From positions 43,430 to 107,429 of the forward strand of contig CAZMZH010000014.1 of assembly GCA_964570665.1 (NCBI GenBank): a stretch of 64,000 nt of DNA, in the 5' to 3' direction. Each line of letters starts with the position of its first letter. Within the stretch, counting starts at the first letter, position 1. Source of the DNA: JAJDAT01 sp964570665. GTDB lineage: Bacteria; Nitrospinota; Nitrospinia; Nitrospinales; JAJDAT01. This document shows, piece after piece, positions 43,860-52,710 of this stretch. A program made the translations under genes and the position numbers. A model generated the notes under the pieces. That model saw nothing but the letters and a program-made list of their open reading frames with translations. It did not search any database and had not been told where the DNA came from.

Positions 43860-45409
43860 CGCTGGCAAGAATTCTGCTGGCAGGATTCCTTCTATTCGCT
43901 TCTCCCGTTTGGGCGGTATCTAATCTCTCTTCACTAAATCAAGCAAACGAGCTACTCGACGGGTGGAATTTGACGGAAGCGGAATCGTTGATCAATGCTT
44001 TGGCTAAAGAACACTCCGACACTGCAAACATCGCCCTATTAAAGGCCCGACTAGATTTTTTTAAAGGCGATTACGAATCGGCTTGGAAACATATCGAACC
44101 GATACAATCTAACGACCCATCCATTAAAGACCTGCGTTACCTCATAAACCAGACGAGACAAACAACGGGTTCTTTCGCTTCTAAAGAATCGGAACACTTT
44201 ATTTTTCTTTTTGAAAACGGTCCCGATGAAATCTTAATCCATCATGCCCAAGAAGCTCTTGAGAAATCTTATGAAGTCTTAGGGAAAATTTTAAACTTCT
44301 ATCCCAAGCAAAAAGTCAGAGTCGAATTTTATCCGTCACGGGAGCCTTTTTCTAAAATTTCTCCTTTGACCTTTAAAGACATAATGACATCGGGAACCGT
44401 CGCGCTTTGCAAATACAACCGGTTGATGGCTATCTCGCCAGGCTCGCTCTTAAGAGGCTATAATTGGTTAGACACTTTAAGTCATGAATACGTTCATTAC
44501 TTATTAACTCAAAAAAGCGGCAATAAAGTTCCTCTATGGCTTCACGAAGGTTTGGCAAAGTTTCTTGAAACCCGATGGCGAGGGGCTAAAGAACCTCTGA
44601 CCCCGCTGATGGAAACGGTATTAGCCAAAGGCCTCAACGCCGATTATTTGATTGGATTGGATCAAATGATGCCCTCGCTCGCAAAATTAAAAAATGCCGA
44701 GGACGTGCAGTTAGCGTATGCAGAGGTTTCTTCCATGGTCGAATATATGGTCGATCAAAAAGGAGAAGCCGTCATCCCTTCTATATTAGAAGATTTGCGG
44801 GAAGATCACTCTATAACCGATTCTTTACAAAAACGCTTTGGACAAAGCTTAAAAAACTTCCAAGCCTCATGGAAAAAATACGCGTTGAATAAAAATTTTA
44901 AAATCATTCCGGGTATTTCAGCCTTACGATTTAATTTCAAAAAAAACAGGAATGAATCCGAAGAAGACAAAAAACAGGAATACGCCGAAATTCAATCCAA
45001 GCAAGCTCGCGATTTAATCTTCCTGGGAGACGTCTTAAAATCCAGGAGTTTTATAGATGCGGCTATTGTCGAGTACAAAAAAGCAATAGATAAAACAAAA
45101 TCGCTCTCCCCTGTTTTACATAATAAATTAGCGCAAACTTTTATGTTAAGAAAAGACTACGAAAAAGCGGAGCCCTTATTAAAAGAAAATCTTAAATACT
45201 ATCCATGGTTTCATACAACGTTAGTCAACTTAGGGGAATTGCATTTTCAAAAGGATACAAAAGAAAAATCGCGAGAATATTTTGAAAAAGCCTTCAAAAT
45301 AAACCCTTTCAATCCTTTTGTTCATGCAAGATTGATTAGCTTATATAAAAATCTAGGCTTAGAAAAAGAAAAAGAGTTGCAAGCCCAGTTGTTTCGTTAT
45401 TTAGAATAG
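43856..45409 (+). CDS. Secreted peptidase-MA-like metalloprotease with TPR repeats
   Basis: A 517-residue exported protein. A signal peptide (MTLARILLAGFLLFASPVWA) is followed by TPR-like helices, then a gluzincin-type domain with the zinc motif HEYVH (about 211-215) and the third ligand in LHEGLAKFLE about 20 residues later. The C-terminal half holds further TPRs (VEYKKAIDKT, YEKAEPLLKENLKYYPW). It should be a periplasmic metalloprotease or chaperone-like enzyme. It is translationally coupled to the DUF4175 gene. Confidence 0.85.
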   Translation: MTLARILLAGFLLFASPVWAVSNLSSLNQANELLDGWNLTEAESLINALAKEHSDTANIALLKARLDFFKGDYESAWKHIEPIQSNDPSIKDLRYLINQTRQTTGSFASKESEHFIFLFENGPDEILIHHAQEALEKSYEVLGKILNFYPKQKVRVEFYPSREPFSKISPLTFKDIMTSGTVALCKYNRLMAISPGSLLRGYNWLDTLSHEYVHYLLTQKSGNKVPLWLHEGLAKFLETRWRGAKEPLTPLMETVLAKGLNADYLIGLDQMMPSLAKLKNAEDVQLAYAEVSSMVEYMVDQKGEAVIPSILEDLREDHSITDSLQKRFGQSLKNFQASWKKYALNKNFKIIPGISALRFNFKKNRNESEEDKKQEYAEIQSKQARDLIFLGDVLKSRSFIDAAIVEYKKAIDKTKSLSPVLHNKLAQTFMLRKDYEKAEPLLKENLKYYPWFHTTLVNLGELHFQKDTKEKSREYFEKAFKINPFNPFVHARLISLYKNLGLEKEKELQAQLFRYLE

Positions 45410-45467
45410 ATTAAAATAACAAGTTCATTTCTGCCGACACCCTCCAGTTTAAGCGTTTGAGCTTCAG

Positions 45468-45509
45468 ATATTATTAATCGCCTAATAATTCGCGATTAAG
45501 AAATAATAT
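45468..45509. promoter_or_regulatory. Long inverted repeat upstream of moxR
   Basis: ATATTATTAATCGC (45468-45481) pairs with GCGATTAA (45492-45499) and, after a four-base bulge, TAATAT (45504-45509): 14 pairs in all. With no T-run it is more likely an operator or leader hairpin than a terminator. It lies 60 bases before the moxR ATG. Confidence 0.45.
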
Positions 45510-45568
45510 AAGGTTCTCACGCATCTATTATTTTATGAGGTGTATCAAAAACTTATTTGGAGTCCTAA

Positions 45569-46555
45569 ATGGAAGACGTTGAATTGGCGAAAGAGTTTCA
45601 AGAAGCCAAAACTAAAATACTCAAAGAAGTCCGAAAAGTTATCGTGGGACAAGACGAGGTTATTGAAAATCTCTTAATCGCTCTTTTCTCTAACGGTCAT
45701 AGCCTGATGGTTGGAGTTCCCGGCTTGGCTAAAACGATGCTGGTTGGGGCTTTAGCTCGCGTCATGGATTTCAAATTCAACCGTATCCAATTCACTCCCG
45801 ATTTAATGCCGTCAGACATCACCGGCACCGACATATTACATGAGGACCAAACAACGGGACACAGGTCGTTCCGTTTCATCAAGGGACCTATTTTTTCCAA
45901 TATTATTTTAGCGGACGAAATAAACCGGACACCGCCAAAAACTCAGGCGGCTCTATTGCAAGCCATGCAAGAAAAGCAGGTAACCGTTGGCAACGAAACT
46001 TACCAACTAGAACCGCCATTTCTGGTCTTTGCGACACAAAACCCCATTGAGCATGAAGGCACCTATCCCTTGCCAGAAGCGCAACTGGATCGGTTCATGT
46101 TTCATATCAATGTGGACTATCCCAGCAAGGAACAAGAAGTCAATATTGCTTTGTCGACCACGTCGGGCTTTCAAACGGAATTAGAAAAAGTTATAGACGG
46201 AGAAAAAGTTTTAGAATTTCAGAAACTCGTTCCAAGAGTGCCCGCCTCCGAGTTTGTCGCTACCTATGCCGTAGATTTAGTGCAAGCCAGCCGACCTCGT
46301 AACGGATCTTCTCCCGAATTTATCCACGAATGGGTCAACTGGGGCGCCGGCCCAAGAGCGTCCCAATTCCTGATCTTAGCCGCCAAAGCAAAAGCGCTTT
46401 TAGATAGCAGAACAAGTATCACAACCGAAGACATTCGAAACGTAGCCAAGCAAGTGTTGGAACATCGACTCATACTCAACTTCAAAGCCGAAGCCGAAAG
46501 CGTAAAACCCGCAGACATCGTAGACCGCCTCATAGAAACGGTTAAGGAGAAATAA
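45569..46555 (+). CDS. MoxR-family AAA+ ATPase
   Basis: A 328-residue chaperone-like ATPase. Walker A is the MoxR form GVPGLAKT, Walker B is ILADEINR, and FATQNPIEHEGTYPLPEAQLDRF is the family's most diagnostic block. MoxR proteins help to mature enzyme complexes or envelope proteins, usually with DUF58 and von Willebrand proteins; these are missing here. GGAG precedes the ATG. Likely works with the DUF4175 and peptidase products upstream. Confidence 0.93.
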   Translation: MEDVELAKEFQEAKTKILKEVRKVIVGQDEVIENLLIALFSNGHSLMVGVPGLAKTMLVGALARVMDFKFNRIQFTPDLMPSDITGTDILHEDQTTGHRSFRFIKGPIFSNIILADEINRTPPKTQAALLQAMQEKQVTVGNETYQLEPPFLVFATQNPIEHEGTYPLPEAQLDRFMFHINVDYPSKEQEVNIALSTTSGFQTELEKVIDGEKVLEFQKLVPRVPASEFVATYAVDLVQASRPRNGSSPEFIHEWVNWGAGPRASQFLILAAKAKALLDSRTSITTEDIRNVAKQVLEHRLILNFKAEAESVKPADIVDRLIETVKEK

Positions 46556-46852
46556 AAACATCTATCAATAGATTAAAGAATTAACTCTCCTGGGTAACCT
46601 TTACGGCTCAAAGACTTATGTTTTTCAAATAATATTTTTTTTATTTGAACCTTAATCTACGCTTTAAATTTATATTTGAAGACTCCGATGATTCTCCTTA
46701 CCAACTCTTTTATAAACATTCGGTTAAAAAACTATTTCAATACTATAAAGTTTTTCACAAAACCAAATAAAATCTACCGTATATAAAATAGAGCTTTTAA
46801 TAATTCAAATCCTCCCCTTAAAAATTTCTCTAAACTACCTCTTATGAAATCA

Positions 46853-46868
46853 ATAACTTATCAGTTAT
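46853..46868. promoter_or_regulatory. Small palindrome upstream of the KAP-like gene promoter
   Basis: ATAACT and AGTTAT flank a four-base centre (TATC). It lies 35 bases upstream of the -35 box, and may be an operator. Weak on its own in AT-rich DNA. Confidence 0.3.
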
Positions 46869-46902
46869 AAATTTAATTTTTTATCTACAAAAATATTTTT
46901 TC

Positions 46903-46931
46903 TTGACGAAAAATGAATTAGAGATGATAAT
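46903..46931 (+). promoter_or_regulatory. Sigma-70-type promoter of the KAP-like NTPase gene
   Basis: TTGACG (46903-46908), a 17-base spacer and GATAAT (46926-46931): five of six matches in both boxes with ideal spacing. The start of transcription would be near 46938, 35 bases before the ATG. Confidence 0.7.
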
Positions 46932-46972
46932 CCGCTAAATCACTTTACCTAACAGTCTCCTTAACAAATAGC

Positions 46973-49900
46973 ATGGCAGAAATAGATCCGAATTCGATTA
47001 ACGAAGACGATAGCGAAAGCTTTAATTCTAACAATGACAACAGGACCAATTTCAAACCATTCGTTGATCATTTATCTATTAAGGTCCCATTAAACGCTTA
47101 CAAAATTTCGTATGGCCCCCTATTAAACCGTCCTCAAGATCAATTATTCGTTGGCCGAGATAGTTTCATAAGAGACTTCACGTCAACATTACGAAACTCC
47201 CAGTTTGGCAATGGAAGCTATTTGGTATCCGGATATCGAGGTGTCGGAAAAACAAAGGCCGTTGAAAAAGGATTGGACGATTATATCAAGGGAGATTCTA
47301 ACGAATTACCCGAATGGATAAAGCGATTTTCTGATTATTCCAGCGAAAAATTACCTAAATCTATAAAGCTTTTTTATGAATTTCTTAGAGGAATATTTTT
47401 ATATTTAATAAATTTAATCAAACCTAAAAAGCAACCAGTCAGACCTTCATCACAAGAACAAACTTCAACCTCTAAGGATAAATTTCAACAAACCAATTCA
47501 AAAAATAACGCATCAAAATTTGCTAATACGGTTCGTCTTTGGCAAGAAAAAATAATAAAAAAAATTTCTTTACCCTCCATTGCCATCTTTCTAAAAACTC
47601 AATGGGCTAAAACCAATAAGTATATTTCCCAAAAATTGACTAAAGCCAAAGATATATTTTTCCTTAAAAGGTTTTCTGCCTTCGATTTATTAAAAAACGA
47701 GTCATTTATTGATGGATGTAAAAAGCGATTGGAAACCGATAAAAATATTTTTACCACACAAAAAGATGACACAAAAAAGTCAGGAGAAACCTTTGATAGT
47801 TTTGAAAAATTTGACCCCTACCAAAGCACGGTAAAATGGCTCGCCAATGTTCTTTTTTGGCCGACATTAATTCTGTTCATCTTTCCCTACTCTTGGTTAT
47901 TCCTTTTAGCTTTCGTTTTTGCATTACGAATATCGATTGCCCAACACTTCTGGCTTCGCCACGGAATTGACCATATTCAGTTTTTAAAATGGTTACGAAC
48001 AATCATCCGACCTGTAATTATTGTAAAAGTAAACTTGAGTTTTCAACCATTACGACCTAATAAGATTCTTTTTAATATTGTCAGTCTTCTTAGAGACGAA
48101 CTGCAGTCATGTATTAAACATATCTTTAGACGAATATTGTATTGGGTAGGTGTAATATTAGTTGCCACTCAAATAAGCTATCTCCAATTTAATTTTTTTG
48201 AACAATTTCATAATGATGTCAGTAAGCAATTTAATAAAATTTTGGTCTGTAAACAGAAAACCATCCTAACTAAAAACTATGCATTTAGGGATTGTTCAAT
48301 TTTACAAGATATTGCCACTCCCTTTAATAAAATGGGTAATTCCATTTTAACTTCATTAAAGAAAGAGGCTGACAGGCTACTTCCTAAGCTTTCTAAAGAG
48401 GCCCCAAACTTATTAATTCCAGACAACTGGTGGGCAGGACCTATATTATGGCTCGAATTTTCGGTCAGCTTAATTTTACATTTTTTCTTTTTCGGAATAT
48501 CGGGAAATGAATCCATTTATTTTGTTTTTGTTTATGGGTTTTGGATTTTTTTAATAGATTTTTTAAACACCTGGATTCTTCCCACAGAATATCGGGTTTT
48601 ACGAAAAATAAATAAGCTTTACCAAAGAATAATTTACACTCAACAATATGAAGGACAAGCCGGACCGCAATGGTTTTCTTTAAAATGGTCGCGAGCTCAA
48701 TTGCCATTAGACGAAAGACAACTTGAAGACGAGCTCTTAAAAATTCTTGAAGATTGTCGAGATGTGTTTATTCCCATTTTCTTTATCCGCCCAGATATTA
48801 TCTTTGTTTTCGACGAACTTGATAAAATAGCAAAGGATGATATTAAAAATGAAAAAGAGAAAAAAAAATCTCAAGAAATTTCAACAGAAATTTACGAAAG
48901 AAAATGCGAAATTGATATTTTACTTGGAACTCTGAAGAATCTAATCACTTTAGGTCAAGCTAGATTCATTTTTATTGCGGGTAGAGAAATGTTGGATGGT
49001 TGGTACGCCGACCAAGACGCATCCAGTATGTTATATGAAAGTTTGTTTACACGAGTTTTTGAAATCCCGTCTTTATTAAGCGACGATTCGGATCACTTAG
49101 GAGGAAGCCGTCTAGATAATATGATTGAGGTTTATGTTTGTAGACGGTTAATGGAAATTGAAACTGCTCGTTACCTATGGAGAGAAAATACAAGAGATGC
49201 ATATATCCAACGAGAGTGCGAAAACCAATATCAAGACTTTATAAGAAATAAAAAAGCATTAAGTTATGAAGAGTTAATGAGGCTATATGGTGGCGTTTTT
49301 GAACAAGAACAAACTCACAATGAAGTTTTTAAAGAAGCTGAGTTGAACGATCCAAATTTAATTTATAGGCCATTCCAATTAAGTACATATTATCGCTATT
49401 TGTTAGCAACAGGGTTTGACGAAACCCCTGAACTTAGAGAGGATGCGCGATATATTATTTTAACTTTAAGGCATTTCATATTTTATCTAACATTCCACAC
49501 TTGGGGAAACCTCAAAAGACTAAACACGGCATTTGAAGAGTTTGTTCATGCTTTTGAAAGTAAAATACTAAAAGGTAGATTAGGGGTTCCTGCAATCCGC
49601 TCTACAACTCGCTTTTTACTCGAAATAGGTTTTGTTGATCATCAAAGAATTCTTTTGGCGGCAAATATTTACATTCCTCTCCAACATCAGTTAGGACGAA
49701 GATTGTCGGCAGGAGACGACAAACTTAAAATAACGGCCTTTGGAGCTCTAAGATATATCCTTAAGTTTCACAGAAGAGGGTTTTCCAGGCGTTATTTAGA
49801 ACGAATGATTGAAGCAATAAACATCCACAGTTCGCCTCACTTAAACGATATTATTTTTTCGCTTATGGGAGTGGTCTTAAAACCTTTTGCCAGAAATATA

Positions 49901-52192
49901 AGAAATGGATTCCTCCGTTATCGTTTTCTTAGCGGTTTTGAAAGAGAAATTCATTACATAACAAATATCAGCGATTTAGAATCTTCGTCGTATAGTTTTT
50001 CCATGGCCGCCTCGGAAAACGTAAAACAACACTATAAAAGTCTTATAAGCGAAGGCAATTCAGGAGAATTCGATGAAGAGGAACTTCATTCCTCTTCTGT
50101 TCTTCGCGGAATATTAGGTAATTTTTATTTTTTTGAAGACAACTTTGATCAAGCGGCTGAACATTTTAGAAGAACGCTTTTGATTTGCCAAAAAAATGTA
50201 AATAAACCTGGACCTAAAAGCGATGTAAACGATTTAAATATTTTTTTAATTACGGCCTTAAAGCTTGGCAATCTTCATGAACGACGTCATAACTACAAAG
50301 CTTCGATGATGGTTTATGAAAGCGCATGTCAGGTCATTTCAGATTGGGTTCATAAGGACAAAGTATCGGTAAATTATAAAACCAAAGAAGGAAAAACATT
50401 ATTAGATTACATAAAAGCTGGAGATTCTAAATGGAACATCCTTCTACAACCTTTCATTTGTCGATCCTACCTTGCATTAAAACACGGCCCAGGGGATTCG
50501 AACCTAAAAATCTCGTATCATAAATCTATTGAAAAAGCTATCGAAGATAAACCCGCTAACTGGATACGTCGAGGGCGTTTAGCATTCTTGTTAAATCAAT
50601 TTCCTGACGCGTGTGATCATTTCATGAAGGCTTATAGATATTCCAATGCTAATTCGGAAAATAAGCTCAAGGAAAGTAATGGTCTTTGGAGCGCAATAAG
50701 CCTATATAGTGTAGCTGAATGCCTACTTGTTTGGAAAATGAAAGAATTGGTGAAAAAATTTAATGACTCAAATGATACGCTTGAAAAAGATTTATCGATC
50801 TATTTAAGAGAGTTTACTTCTTTTCTTGAAAATAGAAACGAGCTAAATTTCGATACAAATAACAATTCAAAAAATAATTTAAAAAAGTTAATACAATATG
50901 ACCAAATCATTGCACAACTTTTTACGACTGATCAAAAAACTTTCAAAAACATTACTTCGGAAGGCCCGTTAGAAGCATTCAATTTTAATCACATTCTTGC
51001 GCTATTGATTAAATCTGGTGAAGAATTTCACCGCTTAGATCTTGCATATTACGAAACTCATACATACTTTAAGATCCTTTCTTTATGGACAATGTTGTTG
51101 GATATGCTGCCTAGGAGAAAAATACTAAATACGCAAGCAAATCCAATAATTAATACATTGGTCAAAGCCGAACCTTGGATTAAAGAAATCCAGGAGCGCG
51201 CCTGGGATGGTACCAGTCGTTTGTACGATGGCGCTTTTGGGGTATTCCTACTTCGATATTTGAATCGGGATCTTCTCGGAAATTCATATTCAATTTTACA
51301 AAATGGAGAACCTATAAACTCTGGTTCAACAATTCCTTTTATTCCGGATGCAGTCAGAAAACCTTTAAAGCATTTATTTAATCCCAGTAAAAGACGTCAA
51401 GAAGCGGCTTTTTGGTTTAGATCATTAATGGGACAAAACATATTAATTACAAGTTTATGGGAAAATAATTTTCGAAAAAATCTTCTGAGAGATCATGCCG
51501 AAGCTACTCGAGAATCAAGTAACAATGAAGATTTGTCGAAATACTTGCCAACTCGCCTAGTGAACGTTTATATGCCTCCTTATTCTGCACAAAATAGAGC
51601 ATTGGCGTTATGGCTAGATGGAAGATTTTTGTGCCAAAAAATTAGAGATCAAATAACTGTTTATGAAGAAAATTCTACGGAGAATACACCCGATCAAATT
51701 TGTTGGAGGAACGCTACAAAAGCCGTTCGGAATTTCTATTGGGCCGCTCAAACCGTTCAGTTAATTTCAGGAAATAGCCAGGGGCTCATGATCGTTCCAA
51801 AATATTTAATTTACTTTAATTTATGGGAACTGCTTCACGATTTTATTCAATTTTTGATGAAATCAAAAGGTTTAAGCTTTGAAAAAGCCGAAAAAATGTT
51901 TCGAGGAGTTATAAGTTCGATGCTTTGGAGAAAAGTTCCTGGAGAGTTCGTCGATTATGAATATGTAAAAAAGAGAGCCATCCGTTTTTTTAAAGAAACA
52001 GAAATAAACGGTGACCCCACAAACAAAGCTAGACGAGATGTTCTAAAAACCAAATATTATATTGACGACGATTTTGAAGATCCGCATTTTCTTATGGAAT
52101 GGACTATGCATCAAATGTACTCACCAGCTGCTTATATTCATCGTCGAACCATAGAAGAATCAAAGTTTGAAGTTAATGAGGATGTCACTTAA
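46973..52192 (+). CDS. Giant membrane P-loop NTPase with KAP-like layout
   Basis: A 1739-residue protein. Walker A GYRGVGKT is at 87-94, yet the likely Walker B (IIFVFDELDK, Asp614) comes more than 500 residues later. Between them lie a disordered stretch (about 150-185) and about four or five membrane segments (about 292-325, 388-405, 488-510, 513-535). Membrane helices inserted inside a P-loop domain are the hallmark of KAP NTPases. A sensor-like block (FIFIAGREMLDGW) follows. The C-terminal 1000 residues are helical with TPR-like parts (about 1045-1220). It has its own promoter. Function unknown; signalling, transport or defence are all possible. Confidence 0.8.
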   Translation: MAEIDPNSINEDDSESFNSNNDNRTNFKPFVDHLSIKVPLNAYKISYGPLLNRPQDQLFVGRDSFIRDFTSTLRNSQFGNGSYLVSGYRGVGKTKAVEKGLDDYIKGDSNELPEWIKRFSDYSSEKLPKSIKLFYEFLRGIFLYLINLIKPKKQPVRPSSQEQTSTSKDKFQQTNSKNNASKFANTVRLWQEKIIKKISLPSIAIFLKTQWAKTNKYISQKLTKAKDIFFLKRFSAFDLLKNESFIDGCKKRLETDKNIFTTQKDDTKKSGETFDSFEKFDPYQSTVKWLANVLFWPTLILFIFPYSWLFLLAFVFALRISIAQHFWLRHGIDHIQFLKWLRTIIRPVIIVKVNLSFQPLRPNKILFNIVSLLRDELQSCIKHIFRRILYWVGVILVATQISYLQFNFFEQFHNDVSKQFNKILVCKQKTILTKNYAFRDCSILQDIATPFNKMGNSILTSLKKEADRLLPKLSKEAPNLLIPDNWWAGPILWLEFSVSLILHFFFFGISGNESIYFVFVYGFWIFLIDFLNTWILPTEYRVLRKINKLYQRIIYTQQYEGQAGPQWFSLKWSRAQLPLDERQLEDELLKILEDCRDVFIPIFFIRPDIIFVFDELDKIAKDDIKNEKEKKKSQEISTEIYERKCEIDILLGTLKNLITLGQARFIFIAGREMLDGWYADQDASSMLYESLFTRVFEIPSLLSDDSDHLGGSRLDNMIEVYVCRRLMEIETARYLWRENTRDAYIQRECENQYQDFIRNKKALSYEELMRLYGGVFEQEQTHNEVFKEAELNDPNLIYRPFQLSTYYRYLLATGFDETPELREDARYIILTLRHFIFYLTFHTWGNLKRLNTAFEEFVHAFESKILKGRLGVPAIRSTTRFLLEIGFVDHQRILLAANIYIPLQHQLGRRLSAGDDKLKITAFGALRYILKFHRRGFSRRYLERMIEAINIHSSPHLNDIIFSLMGVVLKPFARNIRNGFLRYRFLSGFEREIHYITNISDLESSSYSFSMAASENVKQHYKSLISEGNSGEFDEEELHSSSVLRGILGNFYFFEDNFDQAAEHFRRTLLICQKNVNKPGPKSDVNDLNIFLITALKLGNLHERRHNYKASMMVYESACQVISDWVHKDKVSVNYKTKEGKTLLDYIKAGDSKWNILLQPFICRSYLALKHGPGDSNLKISYHKSIEKAIEDKPANWIRRGRLAFLLNQFPDACDHFMKAYRYSNANSENKLKESNGLWSAISLYSVAECLLVWKMKELVKKFNDSNDTLEKDLSIYLREFTSFLENRNELNFDTNNNSKNNLKKLIQYDQIIAQLFTTDQKTFKNITSEGPLEAFNFNHILALLIKSGEEFHRLDLAYYETHTYFKILSLWTMLLDMLPRRKILNTQANPIINTLVKAEPWIKEIQERAWDGTSRLYDGAFGVFLLRYLNRDLLGNSYSILQNGEPINSGSTIPFIPDAVRKPLKHLFNPSKRRQEAAFWFRSLMGQNILITSLWENNFRKNLLRDHAEATRESSNNEDLSKYLPTRLVNVYMPPYSAQNRALALWLDGRFLCQKIRDQITVYEENSTENTPDQICWRNATKAVRNFYWAAQTVQLISGNSQGLMIVPKYLIYFNLWELLHDFIQFLMKSKGLSFEKAEKMFRGVISSMLWRKVPGEFVDYEYVKKRAIRFFKETEINGDPTNKARRDVLKTKYYIDDDFEDPHFLMEWTMHQMYSPAAYIHRRTIEESKFEVNEDVT

Positions 52193-52587
52193 CGCCTGTT
52201 TTTCTTATAAAAATCGAGAAAGACCTCGTAGCCCTTTTTATAGTTCTTTTTAAAAATGGGAAAGGTTTGATCAATTTTATAAGTCGAATGGGGCGCGACG
52301 TTTAATAGAACGTCGCCTGGAATATTTTTCACTCGTTTGCTATTTTCATCGGCAATGACAAACTCTGCAGAACCGCTCAAATTTTCTTCGCAGCCGTTAG
52401 TAATATTCCCGCGAAAACGAATCATAAAATAAGAAGACCTGTCTTCAACTATTTTATGGTCCACTTTGGACAGTTTGACGCAAGAATATGCAAAAGCTAA
52501 ATCGGCAGACAAACTACCCGTAAAAATCCCCAAAATAATTAAAATCGCTCCAAAGCTCATTGTCTGGTTTTTGAATCTTCTCAGCAT
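52189..52587 (-). CDS. Small exported hypothetical protein
   Basis: A 132-residue protein with a long N-terminal signal (MSFGAILIILGIFTGSLSADLAFA, cut probably after AFA). The mature part has two cysteines (SCVKL and NGCEENL) and beta-rich sequence (SSYFMIRFRGNI). A later ATG (residue 10) may be the true start. Its stop overlaps that of the convergent NTPase gene by four bases. Function unknown. Confidence 0.6.
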   Translation of the reverse strand: MLRRFKNQTMSFGAILIILGIFTGSLSADLAFAYSCVKLSKVDHKIVEDRSSYFMIRFRGNITNGCEENLSGSAEFVIADENSKRVKNIPGDVLLNVAPHSTYKIDQTFPIFKKNYKKGYEVFLDFYKKNRR

Positions 52588-52710
52588 TTCATCATTTTAA
52601 AAAGAAATTAATAAGTATCAACTCATCTAACGAGATTTTTATTGATCGAATAAAACGGTAAATTGATTTCGGCTATTTGATTTTAAATCTGGTAAGAAAT
52701 TTTCTTTAAC

